Source of the DNA: Flavicella marina
GTDB lineage: Bacteria; Bacteroidota; Bacteroidia; Flavobacteriales; Flavobacteriaceae
Length of the DNA: 64,000 bases
Reading direction: 5' to 3'
Assembly: GCF_009193215.1 (NCBI RefSeq)
Contig: NZ_VYVA01000007.1
Coordinates: 62,001-126,000, forward strand
The notes beneath the pieces were generated by a model that saw only the letters and a program-made list of their open reading frames with translations, did not search any database and had not been told where the DNA came from. Shown here piece by piece: positions 7,691 to 16,826 of this stretch (position 1 is the stretch's first letter; the number at the start of each line of letters is the position of its first letter). The position numbers and the translations under genes were made by a program.

Positions 7691-9256
7691 ATGTATTTAA
7701 AATATTTTTCATTATTTGTCCTCTCAACAATTTGTATATCCTGTAGTTCACAGAAAACAACAAAGAAAGTAGACACAAGTAAAAAACCCAATGTTCTGAT
7801 CATCTTTCCTGATCAATTACGTCGGTACTCAGCCGGATTTTGGTCAGAAGCTCCTTACAATGTACACGTCAAAGGAAAACCTGACCCTGTAGTTACCCCG
7901 AATATCGATGGTTTGGCAAAAAACGGGATTGTTTTTACCAGTGCAATTAGCAATTTCCCCTTATGCAGTCCTTATCGAGGAATGCTAATGTCTGGTCGTT
8001 ACCCTGAGCAAAACGGAATTTGGAACAACTGCAAGGTAGGTAGAAATCATAGTCTGAAAGATGACATCACTACAATTCCTGATTTATTTTTAGCTGCTGG
8101 ATACAATACTTCATATTTTGGAAAATGTCATTGGTTGAAGAATGAACCATTATTTGATAAAAACGGGAATTATGTAGGTACTAAGAAAGCTCCTGGCGGG
8201 CATCATGTCAACAAATATGACACTTATGTACCAAGTGACAAAAGACATGGAATCGAATATTTTTATCAAGCCTTAAAAGACGAACATTTCAATCCGAGAA
8301 TATACTCGAATGACCCTGATGCTATTGAAGGTAAAAAGGATGGAGAGCTCCATCTTCCAAAAATGTTTTCTGCAAAAAACGAAGCTGAAAAAATAATTTC
8401 GTATTTACATAACAAAAAATTCCGAGATCCCAACAAACCATTTTGTATGATTTGGTCGATGAACCCTCCTCACAACCCATGGGATGATGAAAATACTGAT
8501 ATGGAATCGTTACATCAGCACTATGATACCGACAAATTCCCACAAATTGACAAACAATTAGTAGTTAGAAAAAATGCAGATATTGATGTGGCAAACTATG
8601 CAAGACATTATTATGCAAACGTAACTAGTGCTGACAAATATATCGGTCAAGTCTTAACGGAATTGAAAAAAACAGGTCAACTAGACAATACGATTGTCAT
8701 TTTTAGTTCAGACCACGGAGAAATGTTGGGTAGTCATGGTTTGACAGGTAAAAATGTAGTAGAGCTAGAATCTTTGGCTATTCCATTTATCGTGCATTGG
8801 CCCAAAGGAGTTCAAGCAGGAATTTCTGATATCTTGATGAGTGTTCCTGATGTATTACCAACAGTAATGGGCTTAGCGGGTCTTGAAAAAGAAATACCAA
8901 AAGACATCGAAGGTACCAACTATGCACCTTTATTGACAGAGCCTTTAAAAACAGATTTAAAAAAACCAGAGGCTGCATTAATCATGCTCGGTAATTCACG
9001 AGGTGTTCAAACGGATAGATACACTTTCTGTGTTCAAGAAAATAAAAGACCTTGGCATAAGAAAAAAGCAACTTCAGTGACTGCTGTTTTTTTCTATGAC
9101 AATGAAAAAGATCCATACCAACTCAACCAAATACTACCTGAAGAGCAACCTGAAGTAGCCGAAAAATTACTTCATACTCTTGGAGAGCTATTAAAGAAAA
9201 CTAATGACCCTTGGTACCAAAACAAAACGTATCAAGAAATAATTCCATATAAATAA
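7691..9256 (+). CDS. S1-family sulfatase, lipoprotein (CSPYR type)
   Basis: This 521-aa sulfatase has a lipobox (STICISC, Cys18). The metal-binding start NVLIIFPDQLRRY is followed by CSPYR with the nucleophile Cys92. This meets the minimal C-x-P-x-R code but has Tyr in place of the usual Ser or Ala. GKCHW (residues about 144-148) replaces the common GKWH, and FSSDHGEMLGSHG is the conserved metal-binding and active-site block. The C-terminus holds FYDNEKDPYQLNQ. It differs strongly from the sulfatase at 2024, so the two probably remove sulfate from different positions. It is followed 11 bases later by a second beta-helix gene, forming a two-gene unit. Confidence 0.92.
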   Translation: MYLKYFSLFVLSTICISCSSQKTTKKVDTSKKPNVLIIFPDQLRRYSAGFWSEAPYNVHVKGKPDPVVTPNIDGLAKNGIVFTSAISNFPLCSPYRGMLMSGRYPEQNGIWNNCKVGRNHSLKDDITTIPDLFLAAGYNTSYFGKCHWLKNEPLFDKNGNYVGTKKAPGGHHVNKYDTYVPSDKRHGIEYFYQALKDEHFNPRIYSNDPDAIEGKKDGELHLPKMFSAKNEAEKIISYLHNKKFRDPNKPFCMIWSMNPPHNPWDDENTDMESLHQHYDTDKFPQIDKQLVVRKNADIDVANYARHYYANVTSADKYIGQVLTELKKTGQLDNTIVIFSSDHGEMLGSHGLTGKNVVELESLAIPFIVHWPKGVQAGISDILMSVPDVLPTVMGLAGLEKEIPKDIEGTNYAPLLTEPLKTDLKKPEAALIMLGNSRGVQTDRYTFCVQENKRPWHKKKATSVTAVFFYDNEKDPYQLNQILPEEQPEVAEKLLHTLGELLKKTNDPWYQNKTYQEIIPYK

Positions 9257-9267
9257 TAATTATTCAA

Positions 9268-10941
9268 ATGAAAATCTGGGTCATTTCTATCTTAAGTTTG
9301 TTTCTATTTAGTTGTAAAGAATTTACAAGTGATAGTTTTGAACCCAGAATTTTAAAAAACTTCAAGAAAAATAAGGTTGATTCTAATCTACCAGACTACT
9401 CATATGCTGGTTACGAGTATGGTGAAAAAAGTATTTCAAACAAAAACGACCTCCATTCTTTCAATGTACTAGACTTTGGAGCCACTCCAAACGACTCTAT
9501 AGATGACACAGATGCAATTAATAAAACCATTGAAGCAGCCGGTAAGAATCATGGAGGCATTGTTATGTTTCCAAGGGGAACATTTTTAGTAAATTCATTA
9601 CCATCAAAAACGAACATCGTTAGAATCAATCACAGTAATATAATTTTAAGAGGGTCTGGTTCGGAAAACGACGGCACGATAATATTCAGTGGTTCTTCAA
9701 CAAACCAAAATGAAAACGATAGTCCTTGGTTATCTCCTTTTGTTTTTCATAGCGGACTAAATCTGCATGACACTCATAGTTTTTTTCATGTTGATTCAAT
9801 CCCTCCTACCTCCTCTATATCAAAAAGTGTTTCAAAAAACGAGACAATCATACACATAATTTCTACCGAAAAAATACGCAAGGGTGATTATATTATGATT
9901 TCTCTTCAAAACACAGATCAAAAAGGAAACCTAATTCATGAACTGATGCACCCCTTGGTTTTTGAAAAGTTTCAAAAAAGTTATGTCGATGCCGGCAAAC
10001 AAAAAGCAAGATCATTTCAGTGGTTGGTGGAAGTCGACAGTATTCTTGATTCAAAAACGATAAAAATCGCGCAACCCACGAGAAGAAAAATTGATCAAAA
10101 ATTCAATCCAATAATTACCATAATACCCATGTTAAAAAATATTGGTGTCGAACATTTTTATTTCAAATCTGCTTGGGATGGAAATTACAAACATCACGGA
10201 AATAGAGAAATGGATTATGGTTGGGGAGCAATCAATTTACACAGAGTTGCAAACGGTTGGATTAAAGACATTCATATTGATAACTACACTCAGACCACAC
10301 AACTCGTAAATAGTAAAAATATCACGATAGAAGATATTCTTATTACGGGTAAATCAGGACATTATGCACCTAAAATGTATCACTCTTCTGACAACCTAGT
10401 GCAAGATATTGACGTTCAAAGTAAAATGACGCATGGTCCTAGTTTAGAAGGTTGCTCTTTTGGAAATGTTTTTAGAAATATAAAATTCAAACATCCATCT
10501 ACTATCGATCTTCATGGAATTGGGAACCCTGGATTTTGTCCACCTATGTACAACTTGTTCGAAAATATTTCCAACATTGAAAAAATTGCAGGCGGAGGGG
10601 CTCCACAAAACTTACCTCATTCTGGAGAATATAATACATTTTGGGATATAGAAATTGAAGGGTGGAGAGATGGTGAGTTTAACGAACTGTTTTATTCTTG
10701 GATATGGAGAGATCCTAAACGCTTTAAAAACAAACTTCATATAGATTGTCACAAACAATACCTACGCAGCAATGTAGTTGCACTACGATCAAAAACACCT
10801 CATAAAAAACTTAGTATTGAACACCAATTTCAAGATAGAAATGACCCATACATTTACGTAGAAGGTTTAAATACTACTAAAAAAACTGTTCCATTATACA
10901 GTACGCAATTAGCGCTAAGACTAGATAATCAGAAGCATTGA
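9268..10941 (+). CDS. Beta-helix lipoprotein, putative polysaccharide lyase (DUF4955-like paralogue)
   Basis: The 557-aa protein has a lipobox (LFLFSC, Cys16) and the same architecture as the protein at 5457-7013: an LPDYSYAGYEYGEKS segment, a pectate-lyase-3-like start (FNVLDFGATPNDSIDD, VMFPRGTFLV), a beta-helix, and a DUF4955-like end. Shared blocks include YGWGAINLHRVANGW and GGGAPQNLPHSGEYNTFW, matching GGARQSLPNHSKYLVLW in the paralogue. Membrane anchoring here versus soluble secretion there suggests different locations for a related activity. It shares a unit with the CSPYR sulfatase. A lyase or a structurally related epimerase or hydrolase are the options; lyase is favoured by the GH88 and PL8 context. 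Confidence 0.78.
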   Translation: MKIWVISILSLFLFSCKEFTSDSFEPRILKNFKKNKVDSNLPDYSYAGYEYGEKSISNKNDLHSFNVLDFGATPNDSIDDTDAINKTIEAAGKNHGGIVMFPRGTFLVNSLPSKTNIVRINHSNIILRGSGSENDGTIIFSGSSTNQNENDSPWLSPFVFHSGLNLHDTHSFFHVDSIPPTSSISKSVSKNETIIHIISTEKIRKGDYIMISLQNTDQKGNLIHELMHPLVFEKFQKSYVDAGKQKARSFQWLVEVDSILDSKTIKIAQPTRRKIDQKFNPIITIIPMLKNIGVEHFYFKSAWDGNYKHHGNREMDYGWGAINLHRVANGWIKDIHIDNYTQTTQLVNSKNITIEDILITGKSGHYAPKMYHSSDNLVQDIDVQSKMTHGPSLEGCSFGNVFRNIKFKHPSTIDLHGIGNPGFCPPMYNLFENISNIEKIAGGGAPQNLPHSGEYNTFWDIEIEGWRDGEFNELFYSWIWRDPKRFKNKLHIDCHKQYLRSNVVALRSKTPHKKLSIEHQFQDRNDPYIYVEGLNTTKKTVPLYSTQLALRLDNQKH

Positions 10942-10950
10942 GCATTTTTA

Positions 10951-11006
10951 CCCTCTTCTTAAGCCAACCAGCCCCCTCTCAATTTCTTTTGTTATTTTTA
11001 ATTTTA
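10951..11006 (+). promoter_or_regulatory. C-rich 23-bp direct repeat plus -7 box upstream of the T9SS-tailed PL8 lyase
   Basis: ACCCT ends at 10954 and CCCCCT ends at 10977, so the T residues are 23 bp apart. A TAATTTTA box lies at 10999-11006, beginning 22 bp after the second T, and the ATG is at 11043. The second repeat occupies the place where the Bacteroidota -33 element is expected, as in activator-dependent promoters. Confidence 0.6.
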
Positions 11007-11042
11007 TGGATTCAACCAAAATCCAACTAATTAAAAAATCAA

Positions 11043-14000
11043 ATGAAAAAAATTAACATTAAACATTCTAAAAATATACTCCTCTATATAGTATTTGTAT
11101 TATGCAGTATAGATATTCAATCTCAAGACCAATCTTTTGAAACCAACAGTGTTCCAAGTAACTGGTCAGCATCTTTAGGTACATTGAGTATTTCAGATAA
11201 ACATACCAAACTTGGTGACAAGTCTTTGAAGTGGAATTGGAGTGCAAACGATGTTCTAACCGTTTCCGACCTAAACCTAAACGGTTTGATCAAAGATGAG
11301 GTTCAAGATTACTACAAAAACATGTTTAGAATGTGGATTTACTCAGAACAAGCCATTTCCGGTGATTCCTTTCAAATCGAATTTAAAGACAACAACAATG
11401 CTACGCAATTTTATTATGATTTCTTTATAAACTATACTGGCTGGAGAGCTGCTTCTGCTAGTTATAGATACGAAATGTCAGGTTTGAAATCAAATGATGA
11501 CCTAAGAACTCTAATAATAAAAGCTCCTTCAACAGGAAGTGGCACCATGTATTTTGACTATATCGATTATACTATGGATAGAAATACTTCACGTGCACCA
11601 GATTATCAACTTACCTTTATCAATGCAAACAACAATGAACATTGGGGAGATTTAGTTTATTTTCAATCTTTACCCAAAACTGTTGCTATTGATAACTCAC
11701 CTTCTAATCAAGAATTAACAGATCTTGCCAAAGTAAAACAAGAATACGATTCTTTTATATTGAGTTCGAAACCCGGTGCTTCCGTTTTAAATAAGGCTAT
11801 TACAGCATATCAAGACCAGGAGATTGAATATGAAAACGGAATTATCTCTGGTCTCCCATTGTATGGAACAGATTACTCCGACAGTCAATCAATAGCCGCA
11901 GTAGATGACTTCATCCATATATTTGCAAGAGAGTACAAGCATAACAACAGTAATACGGCCTGTCTAAACTATTTTCTTAACTCTGTCCGATATCTTCTTG
12001 ATCAAGGGTATGCAGATGGAAGTTTGGTAGAAACTATTCATCACATTGGGTATAGATTTAGAAACGTTGCCAAAGCCATTCATTTAATGAAGAATGAATT
12101 AGAAAACGCTGGCTTATGGGATCAAGCTCAAAAAATGGTAGAATGGTATGCTGCTATTGATATCATCTGGCATCCAACTGCACATGACAGCAACATGGAC
12201 GATGCACTTACAAGGTCACTTCCATTACTTGGCGCTTGCTTATACAAATCAACTCAACCAGAGCAAATCCAATATTTGAAAGGTTTTAGAAATTATGCGC
12301 AAACATGGTTGACCACCTATGCGAAAGAAAGAAATGGGGTGAAGGTTGATTATACAGGATTCCATCATCATGTTTATTACCCTCAATATGCATTCGGATC
12401 ATACAAAAGTCTAGCGCAAGCTGTAAACTACATATCTAGTAGTAGTTTCGGTATTTCTAGCGAAAAAAGGAATGTTTTTAAAAATATACTCTCAGTTGCT
12501 AGGGTTGTTATGTCTGATGACAATTTTAATAATTCTTTATCAGGTAGGTCTCCTTTAACCCCAATTTCAATTTCTAGTGCTTATAAAAACCTTGGCCTCA
12601 TTGCACCTGTTGACGAACAATTAATCGGAGCCTACAATTATATCGAAGGGGCTGATGGTGAAACGAACTCGTATCCTGCAGAAACCCCTCCAAATGGTTT
12701 TTGGCAAATCAATTTTTCAAATTTAGGCGTGTACCGTCAAGGAAATTGGGTGGCAGATATAAAAGGTTTTAACAAATATTTTTGGGGAACTGAGATTTAT
12801 ACTAAAGACAATCGATATGGAAGATATCAAAGTTACGGAGCAGTAGAAATCTTGTACCCTGGTGGACATGAAAATTCTGGCTTTAATATCAATGGTTGGA
12901 ACTGGAATATGCCTCCTGGAACTACAAGTATCCATTTGCCTTTTGAAGATTTAAAAGCTGCAATTAATAGACAAGATGAAAAAACCAACTCAAATTTTGC
13001 AGCTAGTTTAAGGTATGGAACTAAAGGTAGTTATTATGTTGATAGTAAATTAGAAGGAACTATCGGAATCTTTGGGATGGATTTTACTCAAAAAGACATT
13101 TTATCTGGGGAAGAAGGAGTTACATCAAGTTACAACCCAACATTTACATTTAAAAAATCAATGTTTTGTTTTGATGGAAAAATTATTTGTCTAGGGTCCA
13201 ATATTAATAACAATGACAACACCAACCTAACAGCAACGAACTTATTTCAAAATAAATTAAACAGTAAATCTACCCCTATTACTATCAATAATAGTAGTAC
13301 AACTACTTTTCCTTATACACCATCTCCATTATCTTCTTCGAACAATCATTGGATACTTGATGCTTACAATACGGGTTATTACATCAAAAGTGGCTCAGAG
13401 ATTGTTGTTACTAGAAAAAACCAAACATCACCTCACGAAAATGGTGTTGATGCTGCCACTACTGGAGATTTTTCCTCAGCGTATATCAATCATAATACAG
13501 CACCAAATAATGAAGCATATGAATATGTGATAATCCCTGGAACAACAGCTACCCAAATGCAAAGTTTATCGAATGACATGGAAAACGAAAACACTGCTTT
13601 TTACCAAGTCATTCAAAAAAATGCAACTGCCCATATTGTCAAATACAACTCGAAACATGGATTTGTATTATTTAACAGTGGATCCTACGGTGCTACTACC
13701 CCAATCAAAAGCAACGATACACCCTGTCTAGTTATTACCGAAACTGCCGGGAACAACTTGAAATTATCAATTATGCAACCCGATTTAAATTTTGCTTCTA
13801 ATTATGGTGCTAGTCAATCAATTACAACCACACTCGTGCTTAATGGAGATTGGTCACTGCAAACATCATCTGGAGGAAATGTTCAAATAACTGCTGGAAC
13901 CAATGAAACAACGCTACAAGTAGATCTCAAGGATGGTCTACCTGTAGATATTGAACTTTTTTCAGGAGTTTATAATCCATTCTACCCTACTTTCTTTTAT

Positions 14001-14885
14001 GAAGATTTTAGATACAATAACGGTACGAGAGGATATGATGTACAAATTGTTAAAAATACAGATGGTCAGTTAGAATCAAACTTGGGAAAAACGATTTCAA
14101 ATATCGTTGACAACACTGATTCTAATGATGAATTTAATGAATCTAGACCCAATGTAAGAATTCCCAACAATACTACAAGAGACCAAAAAGCGATTTCAGT
14201 AGTTGGAGCTACATCTGGACAAAATTATGAATTGGAAGTTTGGATTCCGCTAACTTCAATTGACTTATCTAGCAACAATCCCTATATTGATGATTCAGAC
14301 TCAAAAAAATACATTACATTTTGGACACAATCTAGATATGCCAATGGTGGTACTTCATCATTATCTGCACTTATATCTACTGATTATACAAATGACGTAA
14401 CTACAGCTAATTGGACCGACGTTACTTCTCAACTTGGAAATATTGCCAAAAACGATGATACTAACAACCTAATATATTTGAAATCTATTCTTGATATTAG
14501 TGACATTGATAGTGATAATTTTACGTTGGCATTTAAATACGAAAGTAATAACTCTGCTTATTCTTTAAGTAACAGGAATGGTACATTCTACATTTCAGAT
14601 GTGCATTATTTTACGAGTTCTGAAATCCTAAGTACACAAACTGTAGCTAAAGAGAACCCTTTAATCATTTATCCAAATCCAACCAACTCCAAAATCAATT
14701 TCAAATTAAATATTGAGGCTACAGAAAATATTATGGTTAAATTATATAATAGTTTAGGGCAAGTTGTGCATATACAGAACACGAGAAACCCCATTCCAGT
14801 TTCAGAGTTTAAGAAAGGAGTATATTTTTTAACAATTCAGCTTTCAAATGGATCTATTTTTACTAAGAAAATAATGATTAATTAA
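11043..14885 (+). CDS. PL8 chondroitinase-ABC-type lyase with T9SS C-terminal tail
   Basis: This 1280-aa secreted enzyme has a signal peptide (about residues 1-28) and an N-terminal Lyase_N beta-sandwich (residues 30-180, with TGWRA and MYFDYIDYTMD). The PL8 alpha/alpha toroid and beta-sandwich catalytic region follows, to about residue 980. A C-terminal domain (about 985-1200, ending FTLAFKYE...YISDVHYF) is shared with the next gene product. A T9SS type A sorting domain ends the protein (IIYPNPTNSKINF ... KKGVYFLTIQ). The catalytic set of Proteus chondroitinase ABC I (His501, Tyr508, Arg560, Glu653) aligns to His442, Tyr449, Arg502 and Glu584, so it is expected to be active on glucuronate- or iduronate-containing glycans. 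The tail predicts export through T9SS to the cell surface or medium. Confidence 0.92.
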   Translation: MKKINIKHSKNILLYIVFVLCSIDIQSQDQSFETNSVPSNWSASLGTLSISDKHTKLGDKSLKWNWSANDVLTVSDLNLNGLIKDEVQDYYKNMFRMWIYSEQAISGDSFQIEFKDNNNATQFYYDFFINYTGWRAASASYRYEMSGLKSNDDLRTLIIKAPSTGSGTMYFDYIDYTMDRNTSRAPDYQLTFINANNNEHWGDLVYFQSLPKTVAIDNSPSNQELTDLAKVKQEYDSFILSSKPGASVLNKAITAYQDQEIEYENGIISGLPLYGTDYSDSQSIAAVDDFIHIFAREYKHNNSNTACLNYFLNSVRYLLDQGYADGSLVETIHHIGYRFRNVAKAIHLMKNELENAGLWDQAQKMVEWYAAIDIIWHPTAHDSNMDDALTRSLPLLGACLYKSTQPEQIQYLKGFRNYAQTWLTTYAKERNGVKVDYTGFHHHVYYPQYAFGSYKSLAQAVNYISSSSFGISSEKRNVFKNILSVARVVMSDDNFNNSLSGRSPLTPISISSAYKNLGLIAPVDEQLIGAYNYIEGADGETNSYPAETPPNGFWQINFSNLGVYRQGNWVADIKGFNKYFWGTEIYTKDNRYGRYQSYGAVEILYPGGHENSGFNINGWNWNMPPGTTSIHLPFEDLKAAINRQDEKTNSNFAASLRYGTKGSYYVDSKLEGTIGIFGMDFTQKDILSGEEGVTSSYNPTFTFKKSMFCFDGKIICLGSNINNNDNTNLTATNLFQNKLNSKSTPITINNSSTTTFPYTPSPLSSSNNHWILDAYNTGYYIKSGSEIVVTRKNQTSPHENGVDAATTGDFSSAYINHNTAPNNEAYEYVIIPGTTATQMQSLSNDMENENTAFYQVIQKNATAHIVKYNSKHGFVLFNSGSYGATTPIKSNDTPCLVITETAGNNLKLSIMQPDLNFASNYGASQSITTTLVLNGDWSLQTSSGGNVQITAGTNETTLQVDLKDGLPVDIELFSGVYNPFYPTFFYEDFRYNNGTRGYDVQIVKNTDGQLESNLGKTISNIVDNTDSNDEFNESRPNVRIPNNTTRDQKAISVVGATSGQNYELEVWIPLTSIDLSSNNPYIDDSDSKKYITFWTQSRYANGGTSSLSALISTDYTNDVTTANWTDVTSQLGNIAKNDDTNNLIYLKSILDISDIDSDNFTLAFKYESNNSAYSLSNRNGTFYISDVHYFTSSEILSTQTVAKENPLIIYPNPTNSKINFKLNIEATENIMVKLYNSLGQVVHIQNTRNPIPVSEFKKGVYFLTIQLSNGSIFTKKIMIN

Positions 14886-14892
14886 TCACTTG

Positions 14893-14931
14893 ACAACCTC
14901 ATAGATTTTTGCTAATTTTCTATGAGGTTGT
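14893..14931 (+). terminator. Terminator after the first PL8 gene
   Basis: A 13-bp perfect stem (arms 14893-14905 and 14919-14931, ACAACCTCATAGA and its complement) closes a 13-base loop and is followed by ATTAAAAAA. The rest of the 14886-15168 gap holds the next promoter element and no gene. Confidence 0.65.
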
Positions 14932-15078
14932 ATTAAAAAAATATTATTACACTTTTTAAACAACGCAAATTTTGAATTTACAATTGATGAAACCTGAATA
15001 ACATCCTCTTTTCAATTCAAACAAGAAACAACCACAAAACACTTACAATCAACAAAATAAAAAAACAACGAACATTTC

Positions 15079-15136
15079 ACCCCTCAAAATAGACACGCTA
15101 CCCCCCTACTGAGAATGCAATAACCTAATAATTTTG
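15079..15136 (+). promoter_or_regulatory. C-rich 23-bp direct repeat plus -7 box upstream of the T9SS binding protein
   Basis: ACCCCT (15079-15084) and CCCCCCT (15101-15107) end exactly 23 bp apart. A perfect TAnnTTTG box (TAATTTTG, 15129-15136) begins 22 bp after the second T, and the ATG is at 15169. This is the cleanest of the four copies in the locus. Confidence 0.65.
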
Positions 15137-15168
15137 TACAGACATTAACCATATAAAGCTTATTAATT

Positions 15169-16674
15169 ATGCGAAAAATTACATTATTTAAATTCTTTTT
15201 TATCACAAGCTTCCTGATAAGTTCGACAGTATTCGCTCAGAACGTGATTTATTATCAAGATTTTCAATATTTCACTAACTCTGGATTTAGATCATTTGCT
15301 ACAAGCAATCCTGATGGAGAAACTTTGGAGGCTTCATCTGGAAACGCCCTTGTTACAAGAAAAACTGGATCAGGAGATATTGCACCTGAAACAACTTTAG
15401 GTTATACTCGACCTAGTACAACTATTCCAGATGGAGGAAGCAGAACAACAACAAGTGTTAAAATCGCGGGAAACTATGGTAGTAACAATTTAAATGCAAC
15501 TGTTTGGGTTGTAACAGATGAAGTAGATATTTCGAATTACGAGAATATGACTGTTTCTTTCGCTACTAAAAATGCCTTCAAAGAGGGGACTAGTTCAAAT
15601 ACATTCAAAGTAATGATAGCAAAAAACTACACAGATGGAACTTCACCTGATGATGTATCATTAACTTGGATAGATGTCACATCCGACATTGTAGATTCAA
15701 ACAATGATGGCAAAGTATTTGGAAATGATGGTAGTTTCGCCTACACTTATATTGATCTATCCGATTATATTGATGACGCAGGTTCAGACAAATTTGCACT
15801 TGCTTTTAAATATGAATTCACAGATCCAGGAGATTATGATAGTCCTACACAACCAATAAGAAACGGTGTTTGGTGGGTTTCGGATGTTCGTTATTATTCT
15901 ACCCCTGTCGATGTTGCAATAGGAGCATTCTCAGCATTAAACACAAGTGCAAGCGGACAAACAAATATTTTTAAGGCTCCAACTGCAGCTATTTCAAATG
16001 CTAATTTTTCTAACAGCGGTACTGCTAAATGGGACGCTATTTTTGTAGATGATAACAGTGTTCCTAGATTAGCCGATGGTGTTGAGGCTCCAGTCAACGA
16101 AGGGTATTTATTCGAAGTTGCAGGAGAATACAATCCTATTTTAGTAAGCGAGGTAAGACATAAACTTGCAAATGCAACTTCTTCTAAAGGAGCAACTGGA
16201 GATTCTGAATGGATAGTTCAAGCTAGTAACGACGCAAGTAGTTGGACAACAGTGAGTACAGTAATAACTGTAGGATCTAATTCTGCTGACGAACGTACAA
16301 CAATACTTTCTACTGCTGAAGCATATAGATATTATAGGTTTGTTTTGAATGGACCATGGACACCTAACCAAGCATATACAGCCCTACAACAGTTAGATTT
16401 CACAACTGCAGATGAAACGGCTTCAACAAATAATACTATTGATACTTTCAATTTATCAGTTTACCCGAATCCTTCAAATTCACAAATAAACATCGATGTA
16501 AAAAACAACGATGCGATTACAAGGGTTAATTTGATCGATTTAACAGGTAAAACAGTTTATTCAAATAACTCAACACAAACTATTGATGTCAGTAACTATG
16601 CGAAAGGAATTTATATTTTACAAATTTCAACAAAAATCGGTGAGTCTTCTAGTACCAAAATAGTTGTAAAATAA
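15169..16674 (+). CDS. T9SS-exported two-module putative glycan-binding protein
   Basis: This 501-aa protein has a Sec signal (ending STVFAQ). Residues about 24-245 form a beta-sandwich that resembles the C-terminal region of the preceding PL8 lyase (VIYYQDFQYF ... WIDVTSDI ... FALAFKYEF ... WWVSDVRYYS), of the DUF5017 or choice-of-anchor type. Residues about 250-405 resemble an F5/8-type-C (discoidin) module: VDDNSVPRLADG, EWIVQASNDASSWTTVS, YRYYRFVLNG. The protein ends in a T9SS type A tail (LSVYPNPSNSQINID ... AKGIYILQIST). No catalytic signature is seen. It probably binds the target glycan at the surface and may act with the lyase with which it shares a module. It has its own promoter and terminator. 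Confidence 0.82.
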   Translation: MRKITLFKFFFITSFLISSTVFAQNVIYYQDFQYFTNSGFRSFATSNPDGETLEASSGNALVTRKTGSGDIAPETTLGYTRPSTTIPDGGSRTTTSVKIAGNYGSNNLNATVWVVTDEVDISNYENMTVSFATKNAFKEGTSSNTFKVMIAKNYTDGTSPDDVSLTWIDVTSDIVDSNNDGKVFGNDGSFAYTYIDLSDYIDDAGSDKFALAFKYEFTDPGDYDSPTQPIRNGVWWVSDVRYYSTPVDVAIGAFSALNTSASGQTNIFKAPTAAISNANFSNSGTAKWDAIFVDDNSVPRLADGVEAPVNEGYLFEVAGEYNPILVSEVRHKLANATSSKGATGDSEWIVQASNDASSWTTVSTVITVGSNSADERTTILSTAEAYRYYRFVLNGPWTPNQAYTALQQLDFTTADETASTNNTIDTFNLSVYPNPSNSQINIDVKNNDAITRVNLIDLTGKTVYSNNSTQTIDVSNYAKGIYILQISTKIGESSSTKIVVK

Positions 16675-16691
16675 TAGTCAAATGTTTAAGC

Positions 16692-16724
16692 AAAAAAGCC
16701 TCTATAATTTATAGGGGCTTTTTT
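16692..16724 (+). terminator. Strong intrinsic terminator after the T9SS binding protein gene
   Basis: The stem GCCTCTATA / TATAGGGGC (core 16698-16718, one G-T pair) is extended by A6 on the left and T8 on the right, so it could act in both directions. Confidence 0.85.
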
Positions 16725-16737
16725 TTATGAGTATTCT

Positions 16738-16795
16738 ACCCCTTCTTGAAGAACAATATTCCCCACGGTAAAAATTTTAAACTGTGTTAATTTTA
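16738..16795 (+). promoter_or_regulatory. C-rich direct repeat plus -7 box upstream of the second PL8 lyase
   Basis: ACCCCT ends at 16743. A weaker second repeat, TCCCCAC, occupies 16760-16766, at the 23-bp pitch. TAATTTTA lies at 16788-16795, again 22 bp after the expected second-repeat end, and the ATG is at 16827. The second repeat lacks the final T, so this is the weakest repeat pair, but the spacing is exact. Confidence 0.5.
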
Positions 16796-16826
16796 ACATC
16801 TATTCATTTAACATTAACTTAGAATT

